Notes under the pieces: model-generated
The model's input: only the letters and a program-made list of their open reading frames with translations
What the model was told of the DNA's origin: nothing
Database searches by the model: none
Program-made: the position numbers and the translations under genes
Assembly: GCF_003339505.1 (NCBI RefSeq)
Contig: NZ_QPIW01000027.1
Location: forward strand, 1 to 64,000
Direction of reading: 5' to 3'
Origin: Runella aurantiaca
Lineage (GTDB): Bacteria; Bacteroidota; Bacteroidia; Cytophagales; Spirosomataceae
DNA length: 64,000 nucleotides
Shown: positions 18,562 to 26,568 of the stretch, piece by piece
Position numbering within the stretch: the stretch's first letter is position 1
Layout: each line of letters starts with the position of its first letter

Positions 18562-18918
18562 ATGTCTCTCATTCATTTAACGCAAAATAAATGCCCCAAA
18601 TGTCATCAGGGGCAAGTGTTTAATACCACAAACTTGTTTAGTTTCAGACCCGCAAAGATGCAGGAGGAGTGTTCGCATTGCCGTCAAAATTTCAGCAAAG
18701 AGCCAGGCTTTTATTGGGGTGCCATGTACGTGAGTTATGGATTAGCTACATTGGAAATGGCGCTGGCCTACGTTTTGTTGATTTCAATCGGGATTGATGC
18801 TTTTGATTTCTTAAATCTTGCGGTTTGTATTGCCCTTGTGCTGGTGCTTTTTCCGTTTAATTTCCGAATGGCACGACTGATATGGCTCTATCTTTTTACC
18901 AATTTGATAGAGTCATAA
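18562..18918 (+). CDS. DUF983 small membrane protein
   Basis: A 118-aa protein matching DUF983: an N-terminal zinc-ribbon-like pair CPKCHQG (11-17) and CSHC (about 39-42), the conserved EPGFYWGAMYVSYGLA, then two transmembrane helices (about 52-75 and 81-102). Function is unknown. The cysteine pairs probably bind a metal on the cytoplasmic side. It converges on the RluA-family gene with 16 nt between stop codons. Confidence 0.85.
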   Translation: MSLIHLTQNKCPKCHQGQVFNTTNLFSFRPAKMQEECSHCRQNFSKEPGFYWGAMYVSYGLATLEMALAYVLLISIGIDAFDFLNLAVCIALVLVLFPFNFRMARLIWLYLFTNLIES

Positions 18919-18934
18919 TAGTAGAAAAACTTCG

Positions 18935-19963
18935 TTATTCAGCGGCGAATTTTTCCCATTTGGCCAAAACGGCCATAAAGTCTTCTGGTAATTCTGATTC
19001 AAACTGCATCCATTGTTTGGTACGGGGGTGTTCAAATCCGAGGGATTTGGCGTGCAGTGCTTGGCGCGGCATGAGTTGAAAACAATTCTCGACAAAGGCC
19101 CGGTAGCTGCCGCTCGTAGTGCCGCGCAAAATCTTGTCGCCGCCGTAGACTGAATCACTAAAAAGCGGATGACCAATGTGCTGAAAATGCGCCCTGATTT
19201 GGTGGGTACGGCCCGTTTCCAGATTACACTGAACCAGTGAAGTATACTTAAAAGATTGCAATACTTTGTAGTGCGTTATGGCGTGTTTTCCCTGACTTCC
19301 ATCCTCGTACACATCCATTACTTTACGGTCGCGGGCGCTGCGGCCAACGTGCCCTACGATTGTTCCTGCGGTTTCTTTGGGTTCTCCCCACACCAACGCT
19401 TGATAGGTACGCTCGGTGGTGTGTTCGAAAAATTGACGGGCAATGTGCGCCATGGCATATTCAGTTTTGGCAATGACCAATAGCCCCGAAGTATCTTTAT
19501 CAATGCGGTGAATCAGCCCAGGCCTTGCTTCGCCGTTTCTACCCGTGGGTAAATGTTGAAAATGATACACCAGCGCGTTGACTACCGTTCCAGACCAGTT
19601 GCCGTAAGCCGGGTGAACGACCATTCCGGCGGGTTTGTTGAGCACCAAAACCTCATCATCTTCGTACACAATGTTTAGCGGTATATTTTCGGCCACAATG
19701 TCAGTTTCGCGCGGAGGATGCGGCATCGACACCGTTATGATGTCAAACGGTTTGACTTTATAACTTGATTTTACTGCGTTCTCATTGACCTTAACCGACT
19801 CGGTTTCAATGGCATTTTGGAGTTTGGTACGTGTAACATTTGAAAGGTGATGTTTGAGGTATTGGTCAATCCTCATCAGGGTTTGCCCACGGTCCACAAC
19901 GATTCGGTGATGTTCATATAATTCATCTTCTTCGTCGGTTGTAAGCAATTGATTTTCCGTCAT
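18935..19963 (-). CDS. RluA/RluD-family rRNA pseudouridine synthase
   Basis: A 342-aa enzyme with an N-terminal S4 RNA-binding domain (about 28-80) and a RluA catalytic domain. The catalytic motif is HRIDKDTSGLLVIAK with Asp155, and QIRAHFQHIGHPLFSDSVYGG is the second family block. It isomerises specific uridines in 23S rRNA (as RluD) or tRNA; sequence alone does not settle the target. A short acidic N-terminal stretch (DEEDELYEHH) precedes the S4 domain. Confidence 0.92.
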   Translation of the reverse strand: MTENQLLTTDEEDELYEHHRIVVDRGQTLMRIDQYLKHHLSNVTRTKLQNAIETESVKVNENAVKSSYKVKPFDIITVSMPHPPRETDIVAENIPLNIVYEDDEVLVLNKPAGMVVHPAYGNWSGTVVNALVYHFQHLPTGRNGEARPGLIHRIDKDTSGLLVIAKTEYAMAHIARQFFEHTTERTYQALVWGEPKETAGTIVGHVGRSARDRKVMDVYEDGSQGKHAITHYKVLQSFKYTSLVQCNLETGRTHQIRAHFQHIGHPLFSDSVYGGDKILRGTTSGSYRAFVENCFQLMPRQALHAKSLGFEHPRTKQWMQFESELPEDFMAVLAKWEKFAAE

Positions 19964-20047
19964 TGAAATATTTTTTTAAATTTCGCAATAATTTCCTGAG
20001 AATTGCGTTTCTTGGGCTGATAACTACTCTTAATAATTGATTAACTT

Positions 20048-21010
20048 ATGGACTACAACCAAGGACAAAAGAAAGATCGTAAAAGCCTACTTCTAGCTGC
20101 ATTGGCAATTTTGGCCCTTCTAAACGTGGTTCTTATCTATTTCTTTTACAAAGAACGGGAAAAGAACAAAGAACAAGAAACTGTAATTGCCGCCAAGACC
20201 GAAGAAGTGGTAGCTGCAAAAATGAAACTTGACTCCATTTCAGCCCAATTGGATGCAAAAATAGCTGAAATTCAGCAGTTGGGTGGCCAAGTTGATTCAT
20301 TGGTATCATTGAAACAACAACTTGAAAAGGATAAAGCAGCTCTAAGAAATGCTTCAAGTGCTGCATCTGTAGATATTTCTAAATACAAACAGAAAATCGC
20401 CAACTATGAAGCTATCTTGGTCCAAAAAGACTCTGATATTGCTAAGTTGAAGGAAGAACTAGGAATTGTAACGGCTCAAAACCAAGAACTTAGTTCGAAA
20501 GTTACGGGGCTAGAAGGAGAAAAAGCCTCGTTGCAGAGAACCTACGAAGATTCGGTTGGTCAGTTGAGTACCAAAAACCGTGAGTTAGCAGAAAAAGTAA
20601 CGATTGCATCGGCACTGAAAGCTGAAAAGATTGCGGTAAACGCCGTTTCTTCCAAAGGAAAAGAACGCGATGGTGGAGCTTATCGAGCGAAACGCATCGA
20701 CAAACTCAAAGTTGATTTTGACCTTGCGGCCAATCCTATTTCACCCAACGGAGAGCGTGAAGTTTACCTCCGCATCCTTGACCCCGAAGGTGCCGTGATG
20801 GCCGATATGGCTACTGGTTCGGGTACTTTTGTGTACTCAGGCCGTGAAACAGTCTATACTGCAAAACAAACCTTGAATTACAGCAACGAAGGCTCGCAGG
20901 GCTCTATCATCTACTCACGTGGTGGAATTCCGCTTAAAAAAGGCGAACACACGATTGAGTTGTATTGCCAAGGATTTAGAATTGGTTCAACTACCTTCAA
21001 AGTTCGATAG
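20048..21010 (+). CDS. Membrane-anchored coiled-coil protein
   Basis: A 320-aa protein with one N-terminal transmembrane helix (LLLAALAILALLNVVLIYFFY, about 15-35), then a long coiled coil (36-200) rich in Lys, Glu and Gln, then a compact C-terminal domain (about 215-320: RAKRIDKLKVDFDLAANPISPNG...EVYLRILDPEG...GEHTIELYCQGFRIG) that looks like a beta-sandwich. I know similar Bacteroidota proteins only as hypotheticals. The topology implies a periplasmic sensor or scaffold, which is inference. An inverted repeat follows the gene. Confidence 0.65.
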   Translation: MDYNQGQKKDRKSLLLAALAILALLNVVLIYFFYKEREKNKEQETVIAAKTEEVVAAKMKLDSISAQLDAKIAEIQQLGGQVDSLVSLKQQLEKDKAALRNASSAASVDISKYKQKIANYEAILVQKDSDIAKLKEELGIVTAQNQELSSKVTGLEGEKASLQRTYEDSVGQLSTKNRELAEKVTIASALKAEKIAVNAVSSKGKERDGGAYRAKRIDKLKVDFDLAANPISPNGEREVYLRILDPEGAVMADMATGSGTFVYSGRETVYTAKQTLNYSNEGSQGSIIYSRGGIPLKKGEHTIELYCQGFRIGSTTFKVR

Positions 21011-21035
21011 GCTTTTGGTTTAATAATAGTGCCGT

Positions 21036-21094
21036 AAGAGTTAATGGTTAACGAGTTAAGCCCTATATTCTTAACTTATTATCCATTAACTCTT
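21036..21094. repeat. Imperfect long inverted repeat, probable terminator
   Basis: AAGAGTTAATGG (21036-21047) is exactly complementary to 21083-21094, and the inner parts (TTAACGAGTTAAG against CTTAACTTATTA) pair partly. ACTTTTTT follows. It probably ends the coiled-coil gene transcript, and its arms are built from repeated TTAA(C/T) blocks. Confidence 0.5.
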
Positions 21095-21136
21095 AACTTT
21101 TTTAGGACTAACCCCTTAATAATCACATTTAAACGT

Positions 21137-21144
21137 TATTTTTG
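21137..21144 (+). promoter_or_regulatory. Possible infC -7 element
   Basis: TATTTTTG matches the Bacteroidota -7 consensus TAnnTTTG. It would give infC a leader of about 90 nt. A matching -33 TTG is not evident at the usual spacing. Confidence 0.35.
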
Positions 21145-21240
21145 TAGATAAGTAAACTTTTTTGCGCGAAATCTTGTAGAACTTTCAACAATTTACTAGT
21201 TTTCGCATCAAACATAAAACTATCATAATTTAAGTACTGA

Positions 21241-21795
21241 ATGGCTCAACAACAACGCAGACCTTTTCGACCCGTTAGACAAGAAGAACCGTACCGCATC
21301 AATGAACGTATCCGCGTCCCCCAAGTTCGTTTAGTTGGTGAAAATGTCCCCCAAGGTATATACGATATTCAACAAGCTATAAAGTTTGCGGAAGAACAAA
21401 ACCTTGATTTGGTAGAGATTTCGCCCAATGCAGTTCCGCCCGTTTGTAAAGTAATTGACTATTCCAAGTTCAAATACGAACAAAAGAAAAAGCAGAAAGA
21501 AATCAAGGCCAATGCCCAAAAAGTAGTCATCAAAGAGATTCGCTTCAGCCCCACAACTGACGATCACGATTATGATTTCAAATTGAAGCATGCCATCAAC
21601 TTTCTGAAAGAAGGAGCTAAAGTAAAGGCTTATGTGCAGTTTTCAGGTCGTGAAATTGTGTTCAAAGACCAAGGTTACAAGCTTTTGGAACGATTTGCCA
21701 AAGCATTGGAAGAAATTGGGAAAGTCGAACTTGAACCAAAACTCGAAGGAAAACGCATGAGCATGATTTTGACTCCCAAGGCAATCAAAAAATAG
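21241..21795 (+). CDS. infC: Translation initiation factor IF-3
   Basis: A 184-aa protein with the full IF-3 sequence: [24 protein letters not shown] at the N-terminal domain, [33 protein letters not shown] in the linker, and the C-terminal 30S-binding domain with [25 protein letters not shown]. It binds the 30S subunit and checks start-codon pairing. It begins with a normal ATG, not the rare AUU known in enterobacteria. The genes usually next to it (thrS before, rpmI-rplT after) are absent; thrS is 29 kb away and a terminator follows infC directly. Confidence 0.97.
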   Translation: MAQQQRRPFRPVRQEEPYRINERIRVPQVRLVGENVPQGIYDIQQAIKFAEEQNLDLVEISPNAVPPVCKVIDYSKFKYEQKKKQKEIKANAQKVVIKEIRFSPTTDDHDYDFKLKHAINFLKEGAKVKAYVQFSGREIVFKDQGYKLLERFAKALEEIGKVELEPKLEGKRMSMILTPKAIKK

Positions 21796-21864
21796 TCTCT
21801 TGTGAATATAATTTTCAATTGAAGAAAGCTGTTCTTTGCTTTCACTTTTGCAAAGATGATAAAT

Positions 21865-21909
21865 AAAGCATTGACCACAGATTTTTCTGTAGTCAATGCT
21901 TTTCCTGTT
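21865..21909 (+). terminator. Intrinsic terminator after infC
   Basis: A stem of about 16 bp with one mismatch (AAAGCATTGACCACAG against 21888-21903) is followed by TTCCTGTTTTT. It closes infC as a single-gene transcript. Confidence 0.75.
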
Positions 21910-21963
21910 TTTGATGTACGAATCTTATAGACTCGCTTTTTTGTGTTGAAAAGTAGAGGGTTT

Positions 21964-22860
21964 TTACTTGTACAAGATAATCAATACAGCCCCAACGACC
22001 ATTACAGCAGCCCCAGCGAGTTTGCGCCATAACTGTTTTTCTTCAAAAAACTGCACCCCAAACAACACACTCACCAAGGCTGATACCTGAAACAGCGCCA
22101 AGGCGTAACTCACCTGAATGCCTTCAAATGCATAATTGGTTGAAAGTTGCATCAACCCCGATGAAAGCCCGAGCGCCAAGAAATACCACTTATATTTTTT
22201 TAGAATACGAAAGTGGGGACGAAAAGACGTATTTTTTTGGGTATAAAGGAACGCCCCGAAAGAAAACAAGAAACCGCCGATGCACCAAGAAACAAAAGCA
22301 AGGTTGGCGTTGGTGGCAACAATGATTTTTTTGAGATAAAGCGCGTCGATGGCGGATAAAAATAAGGCCAAAAAACGGTATTGCACATCCTTTTGTTTGA
22401 ATACAGCCCAACTGATACCATTCGTTGAAGAAGGTTGACTGATGACAAAGTAACTGCCCGCAATAATCAATAACATCCCCCCAATACCCCAAGCATTGGG
22501 GATTTCACCCAATAAAAATAATCCAAATACGAGACTTACTAAGGCTTTATAGGCATTGATAGGCCCCAGAACCGACAAGTCGCCCCGGTGGAGTGATTTG
22601 ACCAGAAAATAGTTGCCAGCTACGCCTAACGCGTTAAAAATGATGGAGTTATACCAAAATGAAATTGGTAAATTTTTTGGGAGATTAGGCAAAAGATAAA
22701 ATAGACAACCGATGCTCAAAATCCCGTAGGTACTGGTAACCACAAAAAGGGGATGGGCTTGGCGCTGGGTTAGGTACTTTTGGAAAACGTTAGATACTGG
22801 GTTTACCAAGATCCTAACCCCAATCGCCAAGGCGGTAGTAGATATTAAAAATAAAAGCAT
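21964..22860 (-). CDS. EamA/DMT-superfamily transporter
   Basis: A 298-aa inner-membrane protein with about ten predicted helices in two EamA-like halves; the first half includes FNALGVAGNYFLVKSLHRGDLSVLGPINAYKALVSLVFGLFLLGEIPN, typical of drug/metabolite transporters. Its substrate is unknown. It lies 9 nt downstream of a Gfo/Idh/MocA oxidoreductase on the same strand, so it may move a sugar-derived compound. Confidence 0.82.
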   Translation of the reverse strand: MLLFLISTTALAIGVRILVNPVSNVFQKYLTQRQAHPLFVVTSTYGILSIGCLFYLLPNLPKNLPISFWYNSIIFNALGVAGNYFLVKSLHRGDLSVLGPINAYKALVSLVFGLFLLGEIPNAWGIGGMLLIIAGSYFVISQPSSTNGISWAVFKQKDVQYRFLALFLSAIDALYLKKIIVATNANLAFVSWCIGGFLFSFGAFLYTQKNTSFRPHFRILKKYKWYFLALGLSSGLMQLSTNYAFEGIQVSYALALFQVSALVSVLFGVQFFEEKQLWRKLAGAAVMVVGAVLIILYK

Positions 22861-22869
22861 TTGCTTTTT

Positions 22870-24213
22870 CTACGTCAATTTGAGGTTTTTAGGGTCCCAA
22901 TTCACCACTTTTTTCTCAAAATAACTTTTGTTGCAGGCCAACACAGGAGCGGCCGCTCGGAATCCGAAAAGTGGGTCTTCGACAACCGGGGTGTTATTTA
23001 ATATCCCTTCAAAGAAGTTTGCAAAGTGGTTTTTGTGCGCGTCATCTTCTTTAGGTGCGTCAAAAAGTACTTCTTTGACGGGTTCTGGCGTACGCGTTTC
23101 GGTGGGGTACTTAGCATCATAAGCGGCGAGGTATTCCTGTTGTTGTGCGTTTGAAAACGTACCAAAGCTCTCACCGTTACCGTATCCTGGAGCGGCGGCG
23201 AGTTTACGTTTGGTTAAAGTAAGAGAGTTTCCGCCAAACGTAATTTCACCTTCGTTACCCACAATGCGGGTCACGTTTTTGATAGAGCCCGCGTTGGCAA
23301 AATTGACCCTCAACACCATCTGAAAGGAGTCTAATTTGCCCATGGCAGGGTATTCCATGGTGGCGACCATAACGTCGGGCACGTCGCGGCCGTCTTTCCA
23401 GTAGGAGAGTTGTCCTGACGAAAAAATACGATTAGGACCCAACGAGCCCGTCACGAAGTGAACGCCCGTAATGAGGTGGATAAACAAATCGCCTGCTACG
23501 CCCGTACCGTAGTCGCGGTAGTTGCGCCAGCGGAAAAAGCGTACGGGGTCAAAAGCCCGTTTGGGGGCATCTCCCAAAAATGTCTCCCAATCAATGGTTT
23601 TGAGAGAGGCATCGGAAGGAATGGAATATTGCCAAGCCCCAATGGCGTTGAAACGGTCGTTTGTTGATTCAATAAAATTAATCATGCCGATGTCGCCCGC
23701 TTCTACGAGTCGTTTGGCTTCCTTAAAAGCTGCCCCGCTGATGCGTTGACTGCCTACTTGCATCACTTTACCAGCTGCTTTGGCGGCGGCAATGACCGCC
23801 GCTCCCTCTTCGATGTGTTGCACCATTGGTTTTTCACAATAGACGTGCTTGCCCTTTTTGAGGGCCGCAATCGAAATACGGTCATGCCAGTGGTCGGGCG
23901 TAACGATGAGTACCGCATCGACGTCTTTGCGTTCGAGTACTTCGCGATAGTCGCGGGTCGTAACTACATGATTCCCAAATACTTCTTTGGCGTGGGTTAG
24001 GCGTCCATCGTATAAGTCAGCCACGGCTACCAATTCACACATTCCAGTGCGCAGTGCGGCGTTGGTATCCGAAAATCCCTGAATTCCCATCCCGATAGTG
24101 GCAATACGGATTTTATTGTCGTTCAGGCTTTTGATGATATTAAAATGAGGGACGGCGGTTGAGGCAGTAACAGCACCTAATTGTTTGACGAAGGTGCGGC
24201 GGTCAGTTTTCAT
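22870..24213 (-). CDS. Gfo/Idh/MocA-family oxidoreductase, Tat-type signal
   Basis: A 447-aa protein starting MKTDRRTFVKQLGAVTASTAVPHF, a twin-arginine signal (RRTFVK), so probably exported folded with its NAD(P) bound. The Rossmann motif is IRIATIGMGIQGFSDTNAAL and the family motif CEKPMVQH follows at about residue 120. Relatives oxidise sugars, often at C3, or carry out NAD-recycling glycoside chemistry. The neighbouring SMP-30-like and DUF1080 genes fit a periplasmic 3-keto-sugar route. I used the ATG at 24213; a TTG two codons upstream is also possible. Confidence 0.85.
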   Translation of the reverse strand: MKTDRRTFVKQLGAVTASTAVPHFNIIKSLNDNKIRIATIGMGIQGFSDTNAALRTGMCELVAVADLYDGRLTHAKEVFGNHVVTTRDYREVLERKDVDAVLIVTPDHWHDRISIAALKKGKHVYCEKPMVQHIEEGAAVIAAAKAAGKVMQVGSQRISGAAFKEAKRLVEAGDIGMINFIESTNDRFNAIGAWQYSIPSDASLKTIDWETFLGDAPKRAFDPVRFFRWRNYRDYGTGVAGDLFIHLITGVHFVTGSLGPNRIFSSGQLSYWKDGRDVPDVMVATMEYPAMGKLDSFQMVLRVNFANAGSIKNVTRIVGNEGEITFGGNSLTLTKRKLAAAPGYGNGESFGTFSNAQQQEYLAAYDAKYPTETRTPEPVKEVLFDAPKEDDAHKNHFANFFEGILNNTPVVEDPLFGFRAAAPVLACNKSYFEKKVVNWDPKNLKLT

Positions 24214-24275
24214 ATTCAATGGGTCTAAAGGTGAATCGGGGTTGGTAAAATAGATAGCTTGTAACTAAAAGGTAA

Positions 24276-24839
24276 TCATGTTGTTGCCTTACTTTTTCGA
24301 TGAATGATTTTTCGTAAAAGCCATCCTATAAATAGAACAACTAACACAAACGCAATGAGGGGAAACCAAAACGTAAAAAAAGTGAAGAAAACGGATAGTA
24401 TATTCTCAAACGTAGCCACAACGGGATTGGCCATTCCACCGCTAAACTTTGTGGAAGCCAACCGAACCATGCTCGTGCCAGCCTGAATAAATCCAGCCGT
24501 GCCACCGCCCATGATGAGTCCGAGTCCCCAGTGCAAAACGGGGTTGTCAATCTCAACAAACGAAGTAGTCAACAGCGTACCTGCGGCAAAAGCGGCGGGT
24601 GTAGCAATGGTATCCAGTAGATTATCGACCCAAGGAATATAATATCCGCCAATTTCTAGCACAGTAGCGGTGGCTAAAATCCCAATGGCGGTCCAAGTAC
24701 CCATCCATTCAAAGCCCGTGGTGACATCGGCCAAATCAAAGTGAACCGCCAAACTACTCAGCAGAAGTGGTACAAACACCCGAAATCCCGAACAGGCGGC
24801 CAAACCAACGCCTAAACAAAGGCTGAGGAAGATTTCCAT
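24276..24839 (-). CDS. DUF4126 membrane protein
   Basis: A 187-aa hydrophobic protein with four to five predicted helices matching DUF4126: GVGLAACSGFRVFVPLLLSSLA, WVDNLLDTIATPAAFAAGTLLT, LGLIMGGGTAGFIQAGTSMVRLAST, and a C-terminal helix followed by a basic tail. Function is unknown. It starts 4 nt after the SMP-30-like gene, so they are likely co-transcribed. Confidence 0.8.
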   Translation of the reverse strand: MEIFLSLCLGVGLAACSGFRVFVPLLLSSLAVHFDLADVTTGFEWMGTWTAIGILATATVLEIGGYYIPWVDNLLDTIATPAAFAAGTLLTTSFVEIDNPVLHWGLGLIMGGGTAGFIQAGTSMVRLASTKFSGGMANPVVATFENILSVFFTFFTFWFPLIAFVLVVLFIGWLLRKIIHRKSKATT

Positions 24840-24843
24840 ACTT

Positions 24844-25698
24844 TTACTTTATGGTATACGCCGTCACCGTATTCTTGTAAAAATTGGGAATAAGGACCGT
24901 TTTTGTTTGTGGAATATAGCCGAAGTCGGCGGTGTTGACCTGAGGATTTTTGCTGTCAATAAGTTTCCAAACTTTACCATCTGGTTTTACATAATAAACC
25001 TCCCCGTGCCAGCACGAAATCAGGTAATCATCGCCGTAGCGAAGGATTCCGTCGGCGGTTTTGTTGGCCATGGCCCACGAGGTGTATTTTTTGGTGACAT
25101 AATCCATCTTCCAGAGGTTTCCTGAGCCCGCCGAAGCCACAATGAGTTGGTCTTTTTCGGCAAAAACCCCGTTGGGCCCCTGCAAATTGGGGTCATCCAA
25201 AAACAATTCCATTTTGCCGTCGGCGTAGCGGTAGAGTTTATGACCGCGCGAATCACTGACAAACACTTCGCCTTTCGGACTTACGCTTACGTCGTTGAGC
25301 ATGATTGAATTAACGGCGGCGTGTCGATTGAGGATTTTGCCCGTTTTTAAATCAATTTCTACCAAGTCTTTCAAGTCGGCCACAAAAAGCGAATTTTTAA
25401 GAATACCCATGCCTTTGGGGTCGTTGAGTCCCGTAACCCATTGCAGGGTTTTGATTTTGCCATCGGTGCTCAAAACTGAAATAAAACCGTCACCGTCAGG
25501 GTTTTCAACGTTGACTTTATTCATGTTGGCGACAAAAAGCCGTTTTCCCTGCGGGTCATATTGTACTGATTCTGGCGTACGCAATAACGTATCAGATTTC
25601 CATAGTTGATTCAAACTGACAGGGGCGCTGTCTTGAGAAAAAGCGGGATTAAAGAGACAATAACTGACAAGGCTAAGAATAAAAATGTAAGTTTTCAC
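24844..25698 (-). CDS. SMP-30/gluconolactonase-like beta-propeller, secreted
   Basis: A 284-aa protein with a GTG start and a signal peptide ending near NPAFSQ (residue 22). The body has NHL/SMP-30-type repeats: TPESVQYDPQGKRLFVANMNK, GLNDPKGMGILKNSLFVADL, LNDVSVSPKGEVFVSDSRGHKLYRY, GPNGVFAEKDQLIVASAG. The fold suits a periplasmic lactonase or a ligand-binding propeller. It heads a minus-strand cluster with DUF4126, Gfo/Idh/MocA and DMT genes and is divergent from the DUF1080 gene. Confidence 0.72.
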   Translation of the reverse strand: MKTYIFILSLVSYCLFNPAFSQDSAPVSLNQLWKSDTLLRTPESVQYDPQGKRLFVANMNKVNVENPDGDGFISVLSTDGKIKTLQWVTGLNDPKGMGILKNSLFVADLKDLVEIDLKTGKILNRHAAVNSIMLNDVSVSPKGEVFVSDSRGHKLYRYADGKMELFLDDPNLQGPNGVFAEKDQLIVASAGSGNLWKMDYVTKKYTSWAMANKTADGILRYGDDYLISCWHGEVYYVKPDGKVWKLIDSKNPQVNTADFGYIPQTKTVLIPNFYKNTVTAYTIK

Positions 25699-25758
25699 GG
25701 TAAATAACGTTTAGTGGTGACTTAATTTATGAAATTAAACACTTTATTTTTAAAAGCA

Positions 25759-26379
25759 ATGAAGTTATCTAAACTACGCGTCTATCTATTGTTAACGGTT
25801 CCATGCTGTTTGCTCGCTTTTTCTACGTTGGCTCAAAAGAAGGAAAAGCTTTTTAACGGCAAGGATTTGACAGGCTGGAAAATTTATGGAACCGAAAAAT
25901 GGTTCGTTGAAAAGGGAGAACTGGTGTGCGAAAGCGGTCCTGACAAAGGTTACGGTTATTTGGCGACCGAAAAGACCTACAAAAACTTTGAGCTGAGTGT
26001 GGATTTCAAACAGGGAGCCAACGGCAACAGCGGTGTATTTATCCGTTCTAACATCGCAGATGGCAGCACCAAAATTAGCGGATGGCAGGTAGAAGTGGCT
26101 CCGCCAAACCACGATACGGGCGGTATTTATGAATCTTATGGCCGAGGCTGGATTATTCAAATCCCTGATGAAAAAGAAGGGTTTTTGAAATTCGGCGAGT
26201 GGAACACCCTTAAAATTCGCGCCGAAGGAGCGCGGGTACAAACTTGGCTCAACGGACACGAGATGGTCGACCTGACCGACGAAAAACTGGGGGCGGGAAA
26301 TGGCTCCATCGCACTCCAAATCCACGACGGTGGTGGAATAAAAGTAAACTGGAAAAACTTGGTAATTAAGCCGTTATAG
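25759..26379 (+). CDS. DUF1080 (3-keto-glycoside hydrolase-like) secreted protein
   Basis: A 206-aa protein with a signal peptide (MKLSKLRVYLLLTVPCCLLAFSTLAQ) and a single DUF1080 concanavalin-like domain: KLFNGKDLTGWKIYG, FELSVDFKQGANGNSGVFIRS, GWQVEVAPPNHDTGGIYESYGRGWI, GEWNTLKIRAEGARVQTWLNGHEMVDLTD. The family is linked to hydrolysis of 3-keto-disaccharides and 3-keto-glucosides. Divergent from the SMP-30-like and Gfo/Idh/MocA cluster, so a joint role is plausible. I preferred the ATG at 25759 because it gives a clean signal peptide; ATG 25729 adds ten residues. Confidence 0.85.
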   Translation: MKLSKLRVYLLLTVPCCLLAFSTLAQKKEKLFNGKDLTGWKIYGTEKWFVEKGELVCESGPDKGYGYLATEKTYKNFELSVDFKQGANGNSGVFIRSNIADGSTKISGWQVEVAPPNHDTGGIYESYGRGWIIQIPDEKEGFLKFGEWNTLKIRAEGARVQTWLNGHEMVDLTDEKLGAGNGSIALQIHDGGGIKVNWKNLVIKPL

Positions 26380-26422
26380 TGTTTTAGGGGGGTAGATATT
26401 TTTATCTCATCCCAAAAAGCGT

Positions 26423-26498
26423 TATCTTTGAACGCAATTCGCAGAAAGACCTTCCATCTCCGGGTAACTTTGCCTGTAAGATATGGAAGGTTTTTTTT
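26423..26498 (+). promoter_or_regulatory. Possible rhlE promoter and leader hairpin
   Basis: TATCTTTG (26423-26430) matches the Bacteroidota -7 consensus. About 18 nt downstream a hairpin forms between ACCTTCCAT (26449-26457) and 26483-26491, followed by eight T residues. If the promoter is real, the hairpin lies inside the rhlE leader and would act as an attenuator. If not, it is the terminator of the DUF1080 gene, 70 nt upstream. Confidence 0.45.
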
Positions 26499-26568
26499 AT
26501 AAAACAGTACCTAATGCTGATCTGCTCCGTCCTAACTTTTGATTTGGCAGGTCGTTTATCACATTCTT

